From Bryobacterales bacterium (GTDB lineage: Bacteria > Acidobacteriota > Terriglobia > Bryobacterales > UBA6623), in contig JAPOOG010000087.1 in assembly GCA_026713545.1 (NCBI GenBank), forward strand, positions 28,439-92,438: DNA of 64,000 bases, read 5' to 3'. How positions within the stretch are numbered: the first letter of the stretch is position 1; the number at the start of each line of letters is the position of its first letter. The position numbers and the translations under genes were made by a program. Below, piece after piece: positions 28,635 to 38,689 of the stretch. The notes under the pieces are model-generated. The model was not told the origin of the DNA. It made no database searches and saw only the letters and a list, made by a program, of their open reading frames with translations.

Positions 28635-31067
28635 GAGCCGGATTTCGACGATGGTCGCGCCGGCGCCGCCTTCCGATTGCTCAGCTTGGTAGTAGCGCTC
28701 GACATGGGGGTGAGAGGCAAACATCCTCCACAGGACATTGCGCAAGGTGTTCATTCCATGGCCATGAATGACGCGGATACGCGCTATGTGGGCCACCACC
28801 GCGTCGTCGAGAAACTTATCCACACTGGCGCGAGCATCTTCGCGGGTCTGCCCGATCACCTTGATCTCCGACAATGATTGTATTGGCTTCTCTGCCGGCT
28901 GGAATGTGATTCCTCGCGCCAACCGAGGCGTCGGCGTCGGGGCTTCATCGAGGATTTCGCTGATATTGTTGCGACTCACTTTCAACCTGAGCTGTCCGAC
29001 CTGCATTTCCCAGCGCCCCGGCGAGAGTTCCTGGATGACTTTGCCGGCTGCGCCGAGGCTGTTGAGCCGGACGATGCTTCCCACCGGAATCGGTTCGTCG
29101 GGCTGAAGCTCGCGGACGGGCTCTGGCTCGTGCCCTCCTCCACCAACTTCCTCTTGGAGGTTCGAGCGAAGCTGGTGCCGCTTTTTCGAGAGTTGCCGCC
29201 GCATCTCTGATCCGATCCGACTACTCTCTCTTGAGTCATCGAGCTTCTGAATGGCGGATCTCATCTCGGTTTCGAAGTGCTTGATGCACTCATCGGTGCG
29301 CCGTTGCATCTGGGAGATCTTGGCGGCATGTTCGCCCTCGAGCCGTCGCCGGAACCGGCGGCTTTCTTCTTCCCGGGCCGCGTCTTTTTTTTCTAGTTCC
29401 GCTCGTGCCGCCTCAAGCTCGGCAACCTTTTCGTGCAGTCGCCGCAGGAAAGCGGCTGCCTCTCCGGCATGTTCTCCCAGGGCCTGCCGAGCGCGCTTGA
29501 TCACTTCTTCTGGAATACCGAGACGTTCGGCCATGGCGAGGCCGGCGGAACGGCCCGGGATGCCGATAGTAAGAACGTAGTTGGGCTTCAGGGTGAGTTC
29601 TTCGAAACCGACGGCGGCGTTCTCAACGCCATCGCGGTTGGAAGCGTATGCCTTGAGCTCTGGCAGGTGGGTAGACACGGCCGTGAAGGAGTTCCGTTGC
29701 AGGAAGTGATCCACTACCGCGACACCGAAAGCTCCTCCCTCAGTGGGATCGGTGGCGGCGCCAAGTTCATCGATCAGAACAAGTGATCGATCGTCGGCCT
29801 CGCGCATCATGAACTTGAGCTGTTCGACGTGAGCCGAGAACGTGCTGAGACTTTCGGTAATCGATTGTGAATCGCCAAAGTTCGCCAGCACGTGATGAAA
29901 CCAGGGATGTTCGGCTTCTTCGGCGGGCACGGGGATGCCGGCCTGACTCATCAGTGTGAGCAGGCCGATCGTCTTGAGGATTACGGTCTTGCCGCCGGCG
30001 TTCGGTCCGCTGACCAGAAGCACCCTGCGCCGCTCTTTCAAGGTGAGGGAGAACGGCAGGACGCGGCGGCCTTCTCTATTCAGGACATCTTCCAGGAGAG
30101 GATGTCGGGCCTGGTGCAGCTTGAGGCGACTTTCGCCCTTGCAGGCAAAGGTTGCGGTCGAGCAGCGAAAATTGATCCCGAAGCGAGCTTTGGCAAAGAT
30201 GATCTCGAGGTCGGCCAAGGTATGCAGCGCCGTGGAGATCTCCGTCCGTTCCATTCGCAGGCGGTCGGTCATCTCGCGCAAGATCCGGACGATCTCGCGA
30301 TGCTCCTCTTCGAGAAGCTCAACGATGCGGTTGTTGAGTTCGATGCTTTCGACCGGCTCGATGAAGGTTGTTTGGCCGGTAGAGCTGGAACCGTGGATCA
30401 CTCCTTCGACGCGGCGCTTCCATGTCGACTTCACGGGCACAACAAGGCGTCCGTTGCGGATGGTGACATAGTCTTCCTGCAGGACACCTTCTTCGTAGTG
30501 ATGACGGACAAACTCCTCGAGGGTTTTCTGAATCAGATTCCGTTGTTGCTCGATCTGGCGGCGAATGCGGGAGAGTAGCGGACTCGCCTCGTCGAGCAGT
30601 TCACCATTCGGTCGGAGCTTGCCGGAAAGGTCGCTGAGCAGGCGACGGAAATCGGCGAGACGGCCGGAGTGCTCGGTGAGATGTCGATAGCGGCCGCTTT
30701 CGCGTGCAAGTCGCTGACGGGCATCGTCGGCATGGTCGAGCAGTTCCAGGAGATGGTAGATCTCGATCGCCTCGAGAACGGATCCCTCCACACCCAACTT
30801 GTCGATCGCCGTTCGGAGGTCACGCAGGCCTTGGAATCGCGGGGGCTGCGTACGCTGATCATCGTCGTCCGCTCCTTGTGCGCGGGCGCAGATTTCCATA
30901 GCCTCGCCGGTTTCCGCCAGCGACTTTTCGGCTTCCGAGCGATTCTCATGAAGAGGGTTCTCGCGCAGCACGTCGAGACGCCACTCGCCCAGGGGGCTAA
31001 CGACGTAGCGCCCGACAACGTCCAGAAGAGCGGGCAATTCGAGGGCTTCCAAGGCGCTCCGCGACAT
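28632..31067 (-). CDS. mutS2: MutS2 family protein (Smr domain)
   Basis: 811 aa; LLVSGPNAGGKTVILKTIGLLTLMSQAGIPVPAEE, LVLIDELGAATDPTEGGAFGVAVVDHF, Smr: VDKFLDDAVVAHIARIRVIHGHGMNTLRNVL. Confidence 0.97.
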   Translation of the reverse strand: MSRSALEALELPALLDVVGRYVVSPLGEWRLDVLRENPLHENRSEAEKSLAETGEAMEICARAQGADDDDQRTQPPRFQGLRDLRTAIDKLGVEGSVLEAIEIYHLLELLDHADDARQRLARESGRYRHLTEHSGRLADFRRLLSDLSGKLRPNGELLDEASPLLSRIRRQIEQQRNLIQKTLEEFVRHHYEEGVLQEDYVTIRNGRLVVPVKSTWKRRVEGVIHGSSSTGQTTFIEPVESIELNNRIVELLEEEHREIVRILREMTDRLRMERTEISTALHTLADLEIIFAKARFGINFRCSTATFACKGESRLKLHQARHPLLEDVLNREGRRVLPFSLTLKERRRVLLVSGPNAGGKTVILKTIGLLTLMSQAGIPVPAEEAEHPWFHHVLANFGDSQSITESLSTFSAHVEQLKFMMREADDRSLVLIDELGAATDPTEGGAFGVAVVDHFLQRNSFTAVSTHLPELKAYASNRDGVENAAVGFEELTLKPNYVLTIGIPGRSAGLAMAERLGIPEEVIKRARQALGEHAGEAAAFLRRLHEKVAELEAARAELEKKDAAREEESRRFRRRLEGEHAAKISQMQRRTDECIKHFETEMRSAIQKLDDSRESSRIGSEMRRQLSKKRHQLRSNLQEEVGGGGHEPEPVRELQPDEPIPVGSIVRLNSLGAAGKVIQELSPGRWEMQVGQLRLKVSRNNISEILDEAPTPTPRLARGITFQPAEKPIQSLSEIKVIGQTREDARASVDKFLDDAVVAHIARIRVIHGHGMNTLRNVLWRMFASHPHVERYYQAEQSEGGAGATIVEIRL

Positions 31068-31076
31068 AGTGACCTG

Positions 31077-31517
31077 CTACGACGATGCGCAGTTCAGCAT
31101 CCGGAACGCTTTCTCGATTACGGGGGCTGTTCCTGAGGTGATCACGAGGTTTTGCAGCTCGCTCAGCGTGACCCAGCGGGCGTCATCCGCATCATCCGCG
31201 GCGAGCAACGAGCCGCCCGTGGGCCGGCAGAGATAATCGATCAACACGTAGTGATAGCGGACGACGCCTCGCTCATCCGGCGTGATGCGCTCGAAGACTT
31301 CGACAATCGGGCCGACCTCCACTTCCAGGCCGACTTCTTCGCGAATCTCTCGCCGGATGCCTGCTTCGAGGCGTTCCCCCAGTTCCAACGCGCCGCCAGG
31401 AAGCGACCAGATGCCCTTAAGCGGTTCCTTGCCACGCCGAACGAGGAGCACGCGGTCGTCCTGCAAGATAACAGCGCCCACGCCGACGATGGGTTGCGGG
31501 GGGTACTCGCGGGACAT
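31077..31517 (-). CDS. NUDIX hydrolase
   Basis: 146 aa; Nudix box GGALELGERLEAGIRREIREEVGLEVEVG. Confidence 0.95.
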   Translation of the reverse strand: MSREYPPQPIVGVGAVILQDDRVLLVRRGKEPLKGIWSLPGGALELGERLEAGIRREIREEVGLEVEVGPIVEVFERITPDERGVVRYHYVLIDYLCRPTGGSLLAADDADDARWVTLSELQNLVITSGTAPVIEKAFRMLNCASS

Positions 31518-31628
31518 AACCTATCTTCGATTGCAGCACAAGGCCTCGTAGCCGGACAAGGGCTGATCTGGCAGACCGGGCCGAGTTGATGCAAGAATCA
31601 TATAGTTGTAGTCGGCTCACACGTCGGA

Positions 31629-32000
31629 GTGCCTTGCATGCGTCGTGCATTCACAGTCCTCATTATCGCTATTGTGGCGGCCTCCATCTCGACGGCAGCG
31701 CCGAAGAAGAGGCGCAAGAGCGAACCGCTCGGCCTGATCAGCGGGACGGTTTTTCAAAGCACAGGCTTCTCGTTGCCCGGCGCGAAGGTTTTCGCGGTGA
31801 GCAAGCAGAACCCGAAGGTCAAGAGGGATACCGTTACAGGGCGTCGCGGGGAGTTCGCCTTCCGCCTGCCCGCCGGGCAGGGAGCTTACATCGTGACTGC
31901 GGAAGCAAAAGGATTCGAGTCACAGCAGAGGACGGCAGATGTCTACGAAGGTACGAAGACGACGGTTACCTTCCTACTAAAGCTGGTGGAGGGCAAGTAG
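31629..32000 (+). CDS. Small exported carboxypeptidase-regulatory-like domain protein
   Basis: 123 aa; signal peptide, basic KKRRKSE, then SGTVFQSTGFSLPGAKVFAVSKQNPKVKRDTVTGRRGEFAFRLPAGQGAYIVTAEAKGF. Confidence 0.8.
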   Translation: MPCMRRAFTVLIIAIVAASISTAAPKKRRKSEPLGLISGTVFQSTGFSLPGAKVFAVSKQNPKVKRDTVTGRRGEFAFRLPAGQGAYIVTAEAKGFESQQRTADVYEGTKTTVTFLLKLVEGK

Positions 32001-32090
32001 CGTTCGCAGGAATCGAAAGAGTGGTGAAACGTCATGCATACCGCACACGGGTCTGGAAGAGTACGCCGCTTCACCGATGAAGGAGTAACG

Positions 32091-32465
32091 ATGCAGACGC
32101 GTCGATCTTGGCTGATTGCGCTCGTGCCTGGGGGGGTGCTCGTGACTCTGCCCTCGGACGTTCTCGCGCAAAGAAAGAAAAAAAAGAAGGGTAAACCCAC
32201 GAAATCCGTTACCGGACTGGTGACGAACGAATCTGAGGAGGCCCTACCGAGAGCGGTGGTGCAACTCAAGAATACCCGCACGTTGCAGGTCAAGTCGTTT
32301 ATTGCTGACTCCCAAGGCTCCTACTACTTCCACGGACTCGACCCCTCTGTTGATTATGAGATCAAGGCGCGCTACAGAGAATCGACTAGCCGGACGCGCA
32401 CAGTGAGCTCTTTTGACAGCCGGGAAAAGGTGATCTACAACTTCAAGATCAAGGTCGAAAAGTAG
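32091..32465 (+). CDS. Small exported carboxypeptidase-regulatory-like domain protein (paralogue of the previous gene)
   Basis: MQTRRSWLIALVPGGVLVTLPSDVLAQRKKKKKGKPTKSVTGLVTNESEEALPRAVVQLKNTRTLQVKSFIADSQGSYYFHGLDPSVDYEIKARY. Confidence 0.8.
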   Translation: MQTRRSWLIALVPGGVLVTLPSDVLAQRKKKKKGKPTKSVTGLVTNESEEALPRAVVQLKNTRTLQVKSFIADSQGSYYFHGLDPSVDYEIKARYRESTSRTRTVSSFDSREKVIYNFKIKVEK

Positions 32466-32535
32466 AGAATTGCTGCTGAACCTGCCTGGGCCGAGACACC
32501 GTCGCTGACGGGTTGCCCTTGGAGATACTCGAGAT

Positions 32536-33051
32536 ATGTCCTTGCGGGTCAGAGCGTCGCTCGTTGTCTTCTTCGTGCTTGCGGGCTGTTCATCGCCTCC
32601 TGAAGTTGAGACGATCGACCCGGCTCAGTGGCCCCAGGTTCTCGCGGACTACCGAGGCGGCATCACGGTCATCAACGTGTGGGCAAACTGGTGCCGCGCC
32701 TGCCTGCACTTTCTGCCCCTCTTCGTTACCCTGCGCGAGCGAACTGCTTATGACGATGTGGAGATTCTGTCGGTCATCGTCGAAGATCCCGCAGACGCGG
32801 CGGCGTTGGCTGAGGCCGAAGCGTTGGTATTGGAGCTCGATGCACGGTTTCCTCACTTTGCCTTGCAGACGGGAGTCGAAGAAGCACTTGCCATGCTGGG
32901 GACCGATGACCTTCCGGTGGTATTGGTCTACGACTCGGAGGGCCGGTTGCAGCATCGGGTAGATGGCGATCCCTTCGAAGGAGAGATGCATCTCGAGGAC
33001 GTCGAGGACGCGATTGACTCGGTGCTGACCGGGAGTGAACCTGGTTCGTAA
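32536..33051 (+). CDS. Thioredoxin-like lipoprotein
   Basis: 171 aa; lipobox VLAGCSS; GGITVINVWANWCRACLHFLPLFVTL (CxxC). Confidence 0.88.
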   Translation: MSLRVRASLVVFFVLAGCSSPPEVETIDPAQWPQVLADYRGGITVINVWANWCRACLHFLPLFVTLRERTAYDDVEILSVIVEDPADAAALAEAEALVLELDARFPHFALQTGVEEALAMLGTDDLPVVLVYDSEGRLQHRVDGDPFEGEMHLEDVEDAIDSVLTGSEPGS

Positions 33052-33229
33052 CCTGCCTTTTCGTACGCCTCTCGTCATGCGCTCGGAACGCTCCGCAAAG
33101 CTCAAGGAGTGCAATAGCGGGCAGAGCTTCCTGCTGCCCAAGCAGGACGAGCGGCTCATGGAGCCGAATGCAGCTATAACGGCATGGGCATGAAACTCAT
33201 TATTCGGCCGAATGTTGTCTTGTTCCGGA

Positions 33230-34666
33230 CTACGCCCCTGTATTCTTCAGCACTCGCCGATAGCTGGGCAGGTTCTTCTGTTCGGCGTTCTTCCAGAGGT
33301 CCTCATCGCCACAGTCGAAGCTTGTGAACCACTCGTCCATGCGGCGCTTCAAGCGCTCCTTCCGGTCGGAATGGTCTTCGTGTTCGGCCAGGTTGCGCCG
33401 TTCGCCTGGGTCGTTCAGCAGGTTGTACAGTTCGCTCTCGAATCCCTCAGTACGATGGATGTACTTCCAGTATTGATCGCGAATCATCCGGCAGTATTGG
33501 TACTCGCCGTAGACAACGTTGTCCCACTCCATCTCGGCGCCGCGCAGGGCTGCGGCATAGCTGCACCCGGCGAGCGGTTTGCCGGATGCTAGCGGAGGAA
33601 GGTCCAGGTACTCGAGAATCGTCGGAGCAAAGTCGTAGAAGCTCGTGAAGATCCGGTTCGTGTATCCACCCGGGATCGAGCCCGGGTGGTGGAAAAAGGC
33701 CGGCACAAGCATCGACTCGTCATACATGTTGAACGGCCACGAGGTGTTCCCCTTCCCCCAAAGTCCGTGCTGCTCAAGCAGAAAACCGTGATCGCTGAGA
33801 TAGATGACCAGCGTGTCTTGGGCCAGCTTCAGATCGTCGAGCTTGGCGGCGATGCGGCCCACGTTGTGGTCGATGGCGGTGACCATCGCGTAGTAATGCA
33901 TCTTGCTCTCGCGGTTTCCGACGTTTCTCCTGGACAGGTTGTGGGCGATCGTCTCGTTGAGTGGCTCGCCGGGGAAGGTCTCGAACGGGCAATCTCGATA
34001 GAGGTCGAGATACTTCTCGGGCGTGCCGGAATAGGGTGTGTGAGGCGCGTTGTAGGAGACGAAGCAGAAAAACGGGTGGTCTTTCGATTCGTCGATAAAA
34101 GCAAGAGCCTTGTCCGTCACGATGTCCGTCGTATAGCCGGGGTACTCTCGCTTTTCTCCGTTCCAGTACATGGGCGGGTTCTGATAGCGGTTACCGCCGG
34201 TCGGCATCGCGAACCAATAGTCGAAGCCTTCCTGCGGGCGGGCACTGTCACCCATGTGCCACTTGCCGCTGAGTCCGACCCGGTAGCCATGCGCGGCAAG
34301 GACTTCGCTGAAAGTGGCTTCGTCGGCGAGGAAGGCGTAGGCCCCTTCTCCTTCGTTCTCGTTCCTCACCCAATCGTGGATGCCGTGCTGCGAAGGGATT
34401 TGACCTGTAAAAAGCGTGGCGCGGCTAGGCGAGCAGACGGGGGTCGTGCAGAAGGCCCTCGTGAAGAGCATCCCCTCTCGGGCAAGGCGGTCGCAGTGGG
34501 GCGTCCGGATCTCGTGATTGCCGTAGACCCCCAAAGTGCGCGGCCCTTGGTCGTCAGTCAGGACGAGGACGACGTTCTGCGGACGCTGCGGTTCAGAATC
34601 AGAAGGCTTTCCACAGGCGGCCCAACCAGCGGCGGCCGTGGTCGTGATGAAGTCACGGCGTTTCAT
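33230..34666 (-). CDS. Sulfatase (Tat-exported, type I)
   Basis: MKRRDFITTTAAAGWAACGKPSDS; NVVLVLTDDQGPRTLGVYGN; TPVCSPSRATLFTG (C-x-P-S-R). ORF extends to 34741. Confidence 0.94.
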   Translation of the reverse strand: MKRRDFITTTAAAGWAACGKPSDSEPQRPQNVVLVLTDDQGPRTLGVYGNHEIRTPHCDRLAREGMLFTRAFCTTPVCSPSRATLFTGQIPSQHGIHDWVRNENEGEGAYAFLADEATFSEVLAAHGYRVGLSGKWHMGDSARPQEGFDYWFAMPTGGNRYQNPPMYWNGEKREYPGYTTDIVTDKALAFIDESKDHPFFCFVSYNAPHTPYSGTPEKYLDLYRDCPFETFPGEPLNETIAHNLSRRNVGNRESKMHYYAMVTAIDHNVGRIAAKLDDLKLAQDTLVIYLSDHGFLLEQHGLWGKGNTSWPFNMYDESMLVPAFFHHPGSIPGGYTNRIFTSFYDFAPTILEYLDLPPLASGKPLAGCSYAAALRGAEMEWDNVVYGEYQYCRMIRDQYWKYIHRTEGFESELYNLLNDPGERRNLAEHEDHSDRKERLKRRMDEWFTSFDCGDEDLWKNAEQKNLPSYRRVLKNTGA

Positions 34667-34840
34667 GGGACGATTCCAGCCGGCGGTTCTACCCCCTACA
34701 CGGACGCAACTGGCGGTGACCTGCGAAGAAAGGAGGCTCATTGAAAAGGGTGGATACGGCGATGGGCAAGACCATCCGATCCTCCATGCCTGTACTATTT
34801 CCTTCGTAATCCAACCAAGCGAGGGTGAAAAGACAAAAAT

Positions 34841-35500
34841 CTATTGAGGCTTGAAAGGGATCTTGCACTCGCCTGCGGAGCCGTTGTAGTTGAGGACGAG
34901 GTGCTTGATTTTGTGCTTGGGATTGACCTGAAAGAAGAGGAATCCGTTGACCGGCGCGCGAGTGGGTCCGATGGGTAGTTCGATGGCCGCAAGCCGATCG
35001 GCCAAAGGTCCCGTCTGCCGCTGCGACTCGGTTGCCGACGGCACACTGACGCCTCCACCAACGCCTCCACCGACTCCGGTCCTTGGGTATGCGCCGGGCA
35101 GTCCGGTGCCGGGCAGTCCACCACCAAAGACGGTCCGGTTCTCCTGCGAGAAGACGCCTCCCCCAGCGCCCCCCTCGCCGAGAACCAGAACGGCTTCACC
35201 GGCGATGCGGTCGGGCGATTGCGCTTGGGAGCGCTCGTTGTTGCGATACGAGCGCAACAGAAAATCGTCCCTGCTGAGGATCACCTCGGAGTTGTAGAGA
35301 GGACGCACCTGCAACTCGACAAGAATGAACTCCCGGTCGAGATCGTCGCCCAGCCGTGACTGGATCTCATTCACATCCCGGACGAGACGCGCCCGGAACT
35401 CCACGTCGCCGAGTTCGGCGCTTACCCAGAGCGGAGGCTCTGCCTCGATAAGTGCCACCGCACCCGAAATGAGAAACACGGCCTTGATTTTACTCCACAT
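34841..35500 (-). CDS. Exported hypothetical protein with Gly-rich linker
   Basis: 219 aa; signal-like N-terminus; GGAGGGVFSQENRTVFGGGLPGTGLPGAYPRTGVGGGVGGGV. Confidence 0.6.
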   Translation of the reverse strand: MWSKIKAVFLISGAVALIEAEPPLWVSAELGDVEFRARLVRDVNEIQSRLGDDLDREFILVELQVRPLYNSEVILSRDDFLLRSYRNNERSQAQSPDRIAGEAVLVLGEGGAGGGVFSQENRTVFGGGLPGTGLPGAYPRTGVGGGVGGGVSVPSATESQRQTGPLADRLAAIELPIGPTRAPVNGFLFFQVNPKHKIKHLVLNYNGSAGECKIPFKPQ

Positions 35501-35626
35501 CTATCCTGCAAAGAGCCATGCTGATTATGCCACAAAAACCTGCTTCGCGAAATAGAATCGGCGTCCTTGGATGTGCTCTTGAGCACACATGCACCCTGGA
35601 GGGGCGGGGTGTATAAAGCGTGTCGT

Positions 35627-36634
35627 ATGAAGGAATCCGTATTTACGCTACCATCGATTTCTGTCCTGATGCGCCTAGAGGCTGATAGCAAGAGGAAGGG
35701 TTTGTCTTGGATTCTTGCCGGAGTGGGCATCGAACTGTTCGGGGCGCTTCTGATCTGGCAGTCGCTCCCCGATTTCGGAGCGCGGACGATTCCCGGTTTG
35801 TTCTGTGTCGTACTGGGATCCCTGGTGATGACGTGGGGCTTGGTGAAGTGGGCGCAGAGAAACCAACCTCGCGTGGAGGCGTCCCCCGCAACCACGGATT
35901 GGGCGCCCGAATCCGAGTTGCAAACGCCGACTCCGCGCGCAGTGCGCCTCAGTCCATCGGGACGTCGCATGGTCACATGGTGGTTCGTCATGCTGTCGGC
36001 GTTGCCTCTATACGCCTATCTCCTCGGTCAAAGGGGTGGCCCCGCGCGCACCGACTACGCGGACGAGTACGTCGAGGGAGTGGCCGTCATTCACGACAAG
36101 GTGAAGAGGAAAGGGGCGCGTGGTGAAGGGTTCTACATCTATTACAACTTTGAATCTCCCGAGTCTCCGGGTCGTTTACGAGCTTCGGTGGCTGTCACGG
36201 AGAGGCAGTACGATGCTTTGAAAATCGGCGATTTGTTGCGAGTGTGGTATCTCGCTCCGAACCCGACCGTCCACGAGTTGCCCGACCTAGAAGAGAAAGC
36301 CCCGGCTTCGCCGGTCGTCTGGTTTGCAGTAGGGTTGGCCGGACTTCTACTGCTTCTGTTTGAAGTCATTCGGAGGCGCCATAAGGCCATCACGGTTTTC
36401 GGCGTTGCGACTGCGGGAAAAGTCGAGATGCTGCGGCCTCGATGGGCCGGTTCTGTTTACACCGTGACATACCGGGCGGAGGGAAGAAAGAAAAGCCTGC
36501 GGGGAACCGAACGAACCCGCCGGTTGACGGAGGGCGGCACGCTCACCGTCCTTTATCGAGCGGACAAACCCGACCACGCCCTCATCTACCGCCTCGGAAT
36601 GTATGAGGCGCGAACGGCGGACGCAGAGGGTTGA
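35627..36634 (+). CDS. DUF3592-like membrane protein
   Basis: Several TM segments; FYIYYNFESPESPGRLRASVAVTERQYDALKIGDLLRVWYLAPNPTVHEL; second similar module at the C-terminus. Confidence 0.75.
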   Translation: MKESVFTLPSISVLMRLEADSKRKGLSWILAGVGIELFGALLIWQSLPDFGARTIPGLFCVVLGSLVMTWGLVKWAQRNQPRVEASPATTDWAPESELQTPTPRAVRLSPSGRRMVTWWFVMLSALPLYAYLLGQRGGPARTDYADEYVEGVAVIHDKVKRKGARGEGFYIYYNFESPESPGRLRASVAVTERQYDALKIGDLLRVWYLAPNPTVHELPDLEEKAPASPVVWFAVGLAGLLLLLFEVIRRRHKAITVFGVATAGKVEMLRPRWAGSVYTVTYRAEGRKKSLRGTERTRRLTEGGTLTVLYRADKPDHALIYRLGMYEARTADAEG

Positions 36635-36729
36635 TCCACCGACCGGAGGCGGTCCATTGCCGCGGTCAGCAACGCAGGTTATGCTGTTTGACAACCAATG
36701 TCGGCGAGCCGGCGATGTCAAGGGTGCGA

Positions 36730-37131
36730 ATGATGATCGGTTTCTTGAAGCTTCATCACGTCTCTTTCGCGATCCAAGACCTCAAGCGCGCAAAGCAATT
36801 TTTTGGCGGTGCTCTGGGGCTTGAAGAGATAAGTCGTCCGGTGTTCCGGTTCCCTGGTGCCTGGTACGCGCTGGGCGACCGGCAGCTCCACCTGATTCAG
36901 TCTCCCGATCCCGAGTCGGATCGTCAACGGCGCATCAATCGCGCGGATCATGTGGCTCTTGAGGTCAGAGACATTCAGGCGGTCCGCAACCAACTAGGAG
37001 AAGCCGGCATTGAGTTTCGGGAAGGCGGCAATCGCGACCTTGGCATCGAGCAACTCTTCTGCCAGGATCCAGACGGTCACGTCATCGAGTTTGTACACTA
37101 CCTGGGGACCGACCAGGCAGCCTCAGGCTAG
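36730..37131 (+). CDS. VOC (glyoxalase/dioxygenase superfamily) protein
   Basis: LKLHHVSFAIQDLKRAKQFFGGALGLEEISRP ... ADHVALEVRDIQAVRNQLGEAGIEF ... QLFCQDPDGHVIEFVHYL. Confidence 0.92.
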   Translation: MMIGFLKLHHVSFAIQDLKRAKQFFGGALGLEEISRPVFRFPGAWYALGDRQLHLIQSPDPESDRQRRINRADHVALEVRDIQAVRNQLGEAGIEFREGGNRDLGIEQLFCQDPDGHVIEFVHYLGTDQAASG

Positions 37132-37221
37132 TCCCGCCCCCGCCCCGCTACGTGGTGCGGATCATTTGAGCAAGAAACATCCGGATCGGCGTCAAGGCCG
37201 CTTGATCAGGAGCATGTTTCA
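37131..37221 (+). repeat. Dispersed structured repeat family 2, copy 2
   Basis: GTCCCGCCCCCGCCCCGCTACGTGGTGCGGATCATTTGAGCAAGAAACATCCGGATCGGCGTCAAGGCCGCTTGATCAGGAGCATGTTTCA; matches reverse complement of 7502-7594. Confidence 0.9.
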
Positions 37222-37223
37222 AG

Positions 37224-37985
37224 TCATCTAAACAGGTCTTTGCCGGGTACGCGCATGAGATCGGCCGCTCTTCCCGAACTCTCCGAACCAGTAAACCCTT
37301 CAACGACGACAACCGGCCGTCCGGCGTCCTTGCGCATGAGGAGGCCGGCCGCGGCAGTAAGTTCGTCGGCGACCGCAATGCAGGTAGCGTTCAACTCTTT
37401 GCCATGACGATCGACCCTGCCGCAGTAGTCTTCCAGTGGAGCGATTCCCGCCACACCGATCGCGACATCCACTTGCCCTAACCGCCACGGCCGGCCGAAC
37501 GAATCGCTGATGATAACCGCGCAATCCACTCCCATCGCCGCAGTCAGCTTCTCCCGGATTTTCTGCGCCGAGGCGTCCGGGTTTTCGGGTAACAATGTCG
37601 CCATCCGATCGTCCGGGATGTTCGAACGGTCAACACCCGCGTTGGCGCAAACGAAGCCGTGGTGCGTCTCACTGATGATGACGCCCCGTTCCATGCGCAC
37701 GATGCGCCGGGACTGCTGAAGGACAAGCTCGACGAGCCGCGGGTCTTTGTCGTATTCCTCGGCGAATCGCCGGGCCCTGTCGGACGGTTCGATGGTTCCC
37801 AGGTCGACGGTCTGCCCCTCAGTCTTCGAGATCACTTTCTGGGCAATGACTACGACGGCATGATCTTTCCAGGAGAGATCTTCCCGGCTCGCAGCCGCCA
37901 GAATTTCCTGTGCAAGATCATCGCCCGGCTGAAATTCGGGCAGAGTTTCCAGCGCGGTAAGGAAAAGTTTCAGGATCGTGTCCAC
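37224..37985 (-). CDS. cofE: Coenzyme F420-0:L-glutamate ligase
   Basis: 253 aa; DHAVVVIAQKVISKTEGQTVDL, TSHGFVCANAGVDRSNI-type block (THHGFVCANAGVDRSNIPDD), VIISDSFGRPWRLGQVDVAIGVAGIAPLEDYCGRVDRHGKEL. Confidence 0.93.
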   Translation of the reverse strand: MDTILKLFLTALETLPEFQPGDDLAQEILAAASREDLSWKDHAVVVIAQKVISKTEGQTVDLGTIEPSDRARRFAEEYDKDPRLVELVLQQSRRIVRMERGVIISETHHGFVCANAGVDRSNIPDDRMATLLPENPDASAQKIREKLTAAMGVDCAVIISDSFGRPWRLGQVDVAIGVAGIAPLEDYCGRVDRHGKELNATCIAVADELTAAAGLLMRKDAGRPVVVVEGFTGSESSGRAADLMRVPGKDLFR

Positions 37986-38689
37986 GGTGAATGCCGGGTG
38001 TCGGACGCTTGGTCGCGCCCGATTCGCACACGCCGGGCGCGGTTGAAGGCGTCGATCCTTTCGAGGTAATCGAGGATATCGTTGTTGCTCGTGGCCTGAT
38101 TCCCGAGCGTAAGCAGGTCTTGCGGAGTATCCACGTCCAGCGTAATACCCGGCGGACGCATGACTCGGACTTCAGCCCCGGCCGCGACCCCGGCGTTCCG
38201 GTGTCTCTCGAAGCTGCCTGGCCCAAACCCGCTCGCGATCACGTCGGGCGGCGCCCGAACCAGGACATTCGTTCCCGTGCCATCGCATGACGGAACAATG
38301 ATCAGCGTGGGCTCCGACAAAAGCGATGAAACGTCCAGGAGTTTTTCATATTCGGCGGAAGTCGCCAAAGGGACATCGATCGGCGCCGACAGCACGGTGT
38401 GAGCCCCGAGCCGCAAAGCCATTTCGACGCCCCGTTCCGCCGAATGGCTATGGCTCAACTGATTCGGTTCCTTCAAGATCCGAGCGCCTGCGAGACGGGC
38501 CGCGTCGAGCACAGCACGGTCCGTCGAAACCACGATCCGTTCGTCGAGCAGGGAAACGGCCCCAAGGATGTTCAAGGCCTGGTAATAGAGTCTCCTCGCC
38601 AATTCCTCCCGTTCGGAAGGCAACAGGACTTCCGTTAGACGCGTCATCGAATCGGCAGGGGATTTCACCGCCAGCACCGCTACTTTCAC
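37970..38689 (-). CDS. cofC: 2-phospho-L-lactate guanylyltransferase (CofC/FbiD-like)
   Basis: 239 aa; AVLAVKSPADSMTRLTEVLLPSEREELARRL, GAHTVLSAPIDVPLATSAEYEKL, GTGTNVLVRAPPDVIASGFGPGSFERHRNAGVAAGAEV. Confidence 0.88.
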   Translation of the reverse strand: MKVAVLAVKSPADSMTRLTEVLLPSEREELARRLYYQALNILGAVSLLDERIVVSTDRAVLDAARLAGARILKEPNQLSHSHSAERGVEMALRLGAHTVLSAPIDVPLATSAEYEKLLDVSSLLSEPTLIIVPSCDGTGTNVLVRAPPDVIASGFGPGSFERHRNAGVAAGAEVRVMRPPGITLDVDTPQDLLTLGNQATSNNDILDYLERIDAFNRARRVRIGRDQASDTRHSPWTRS

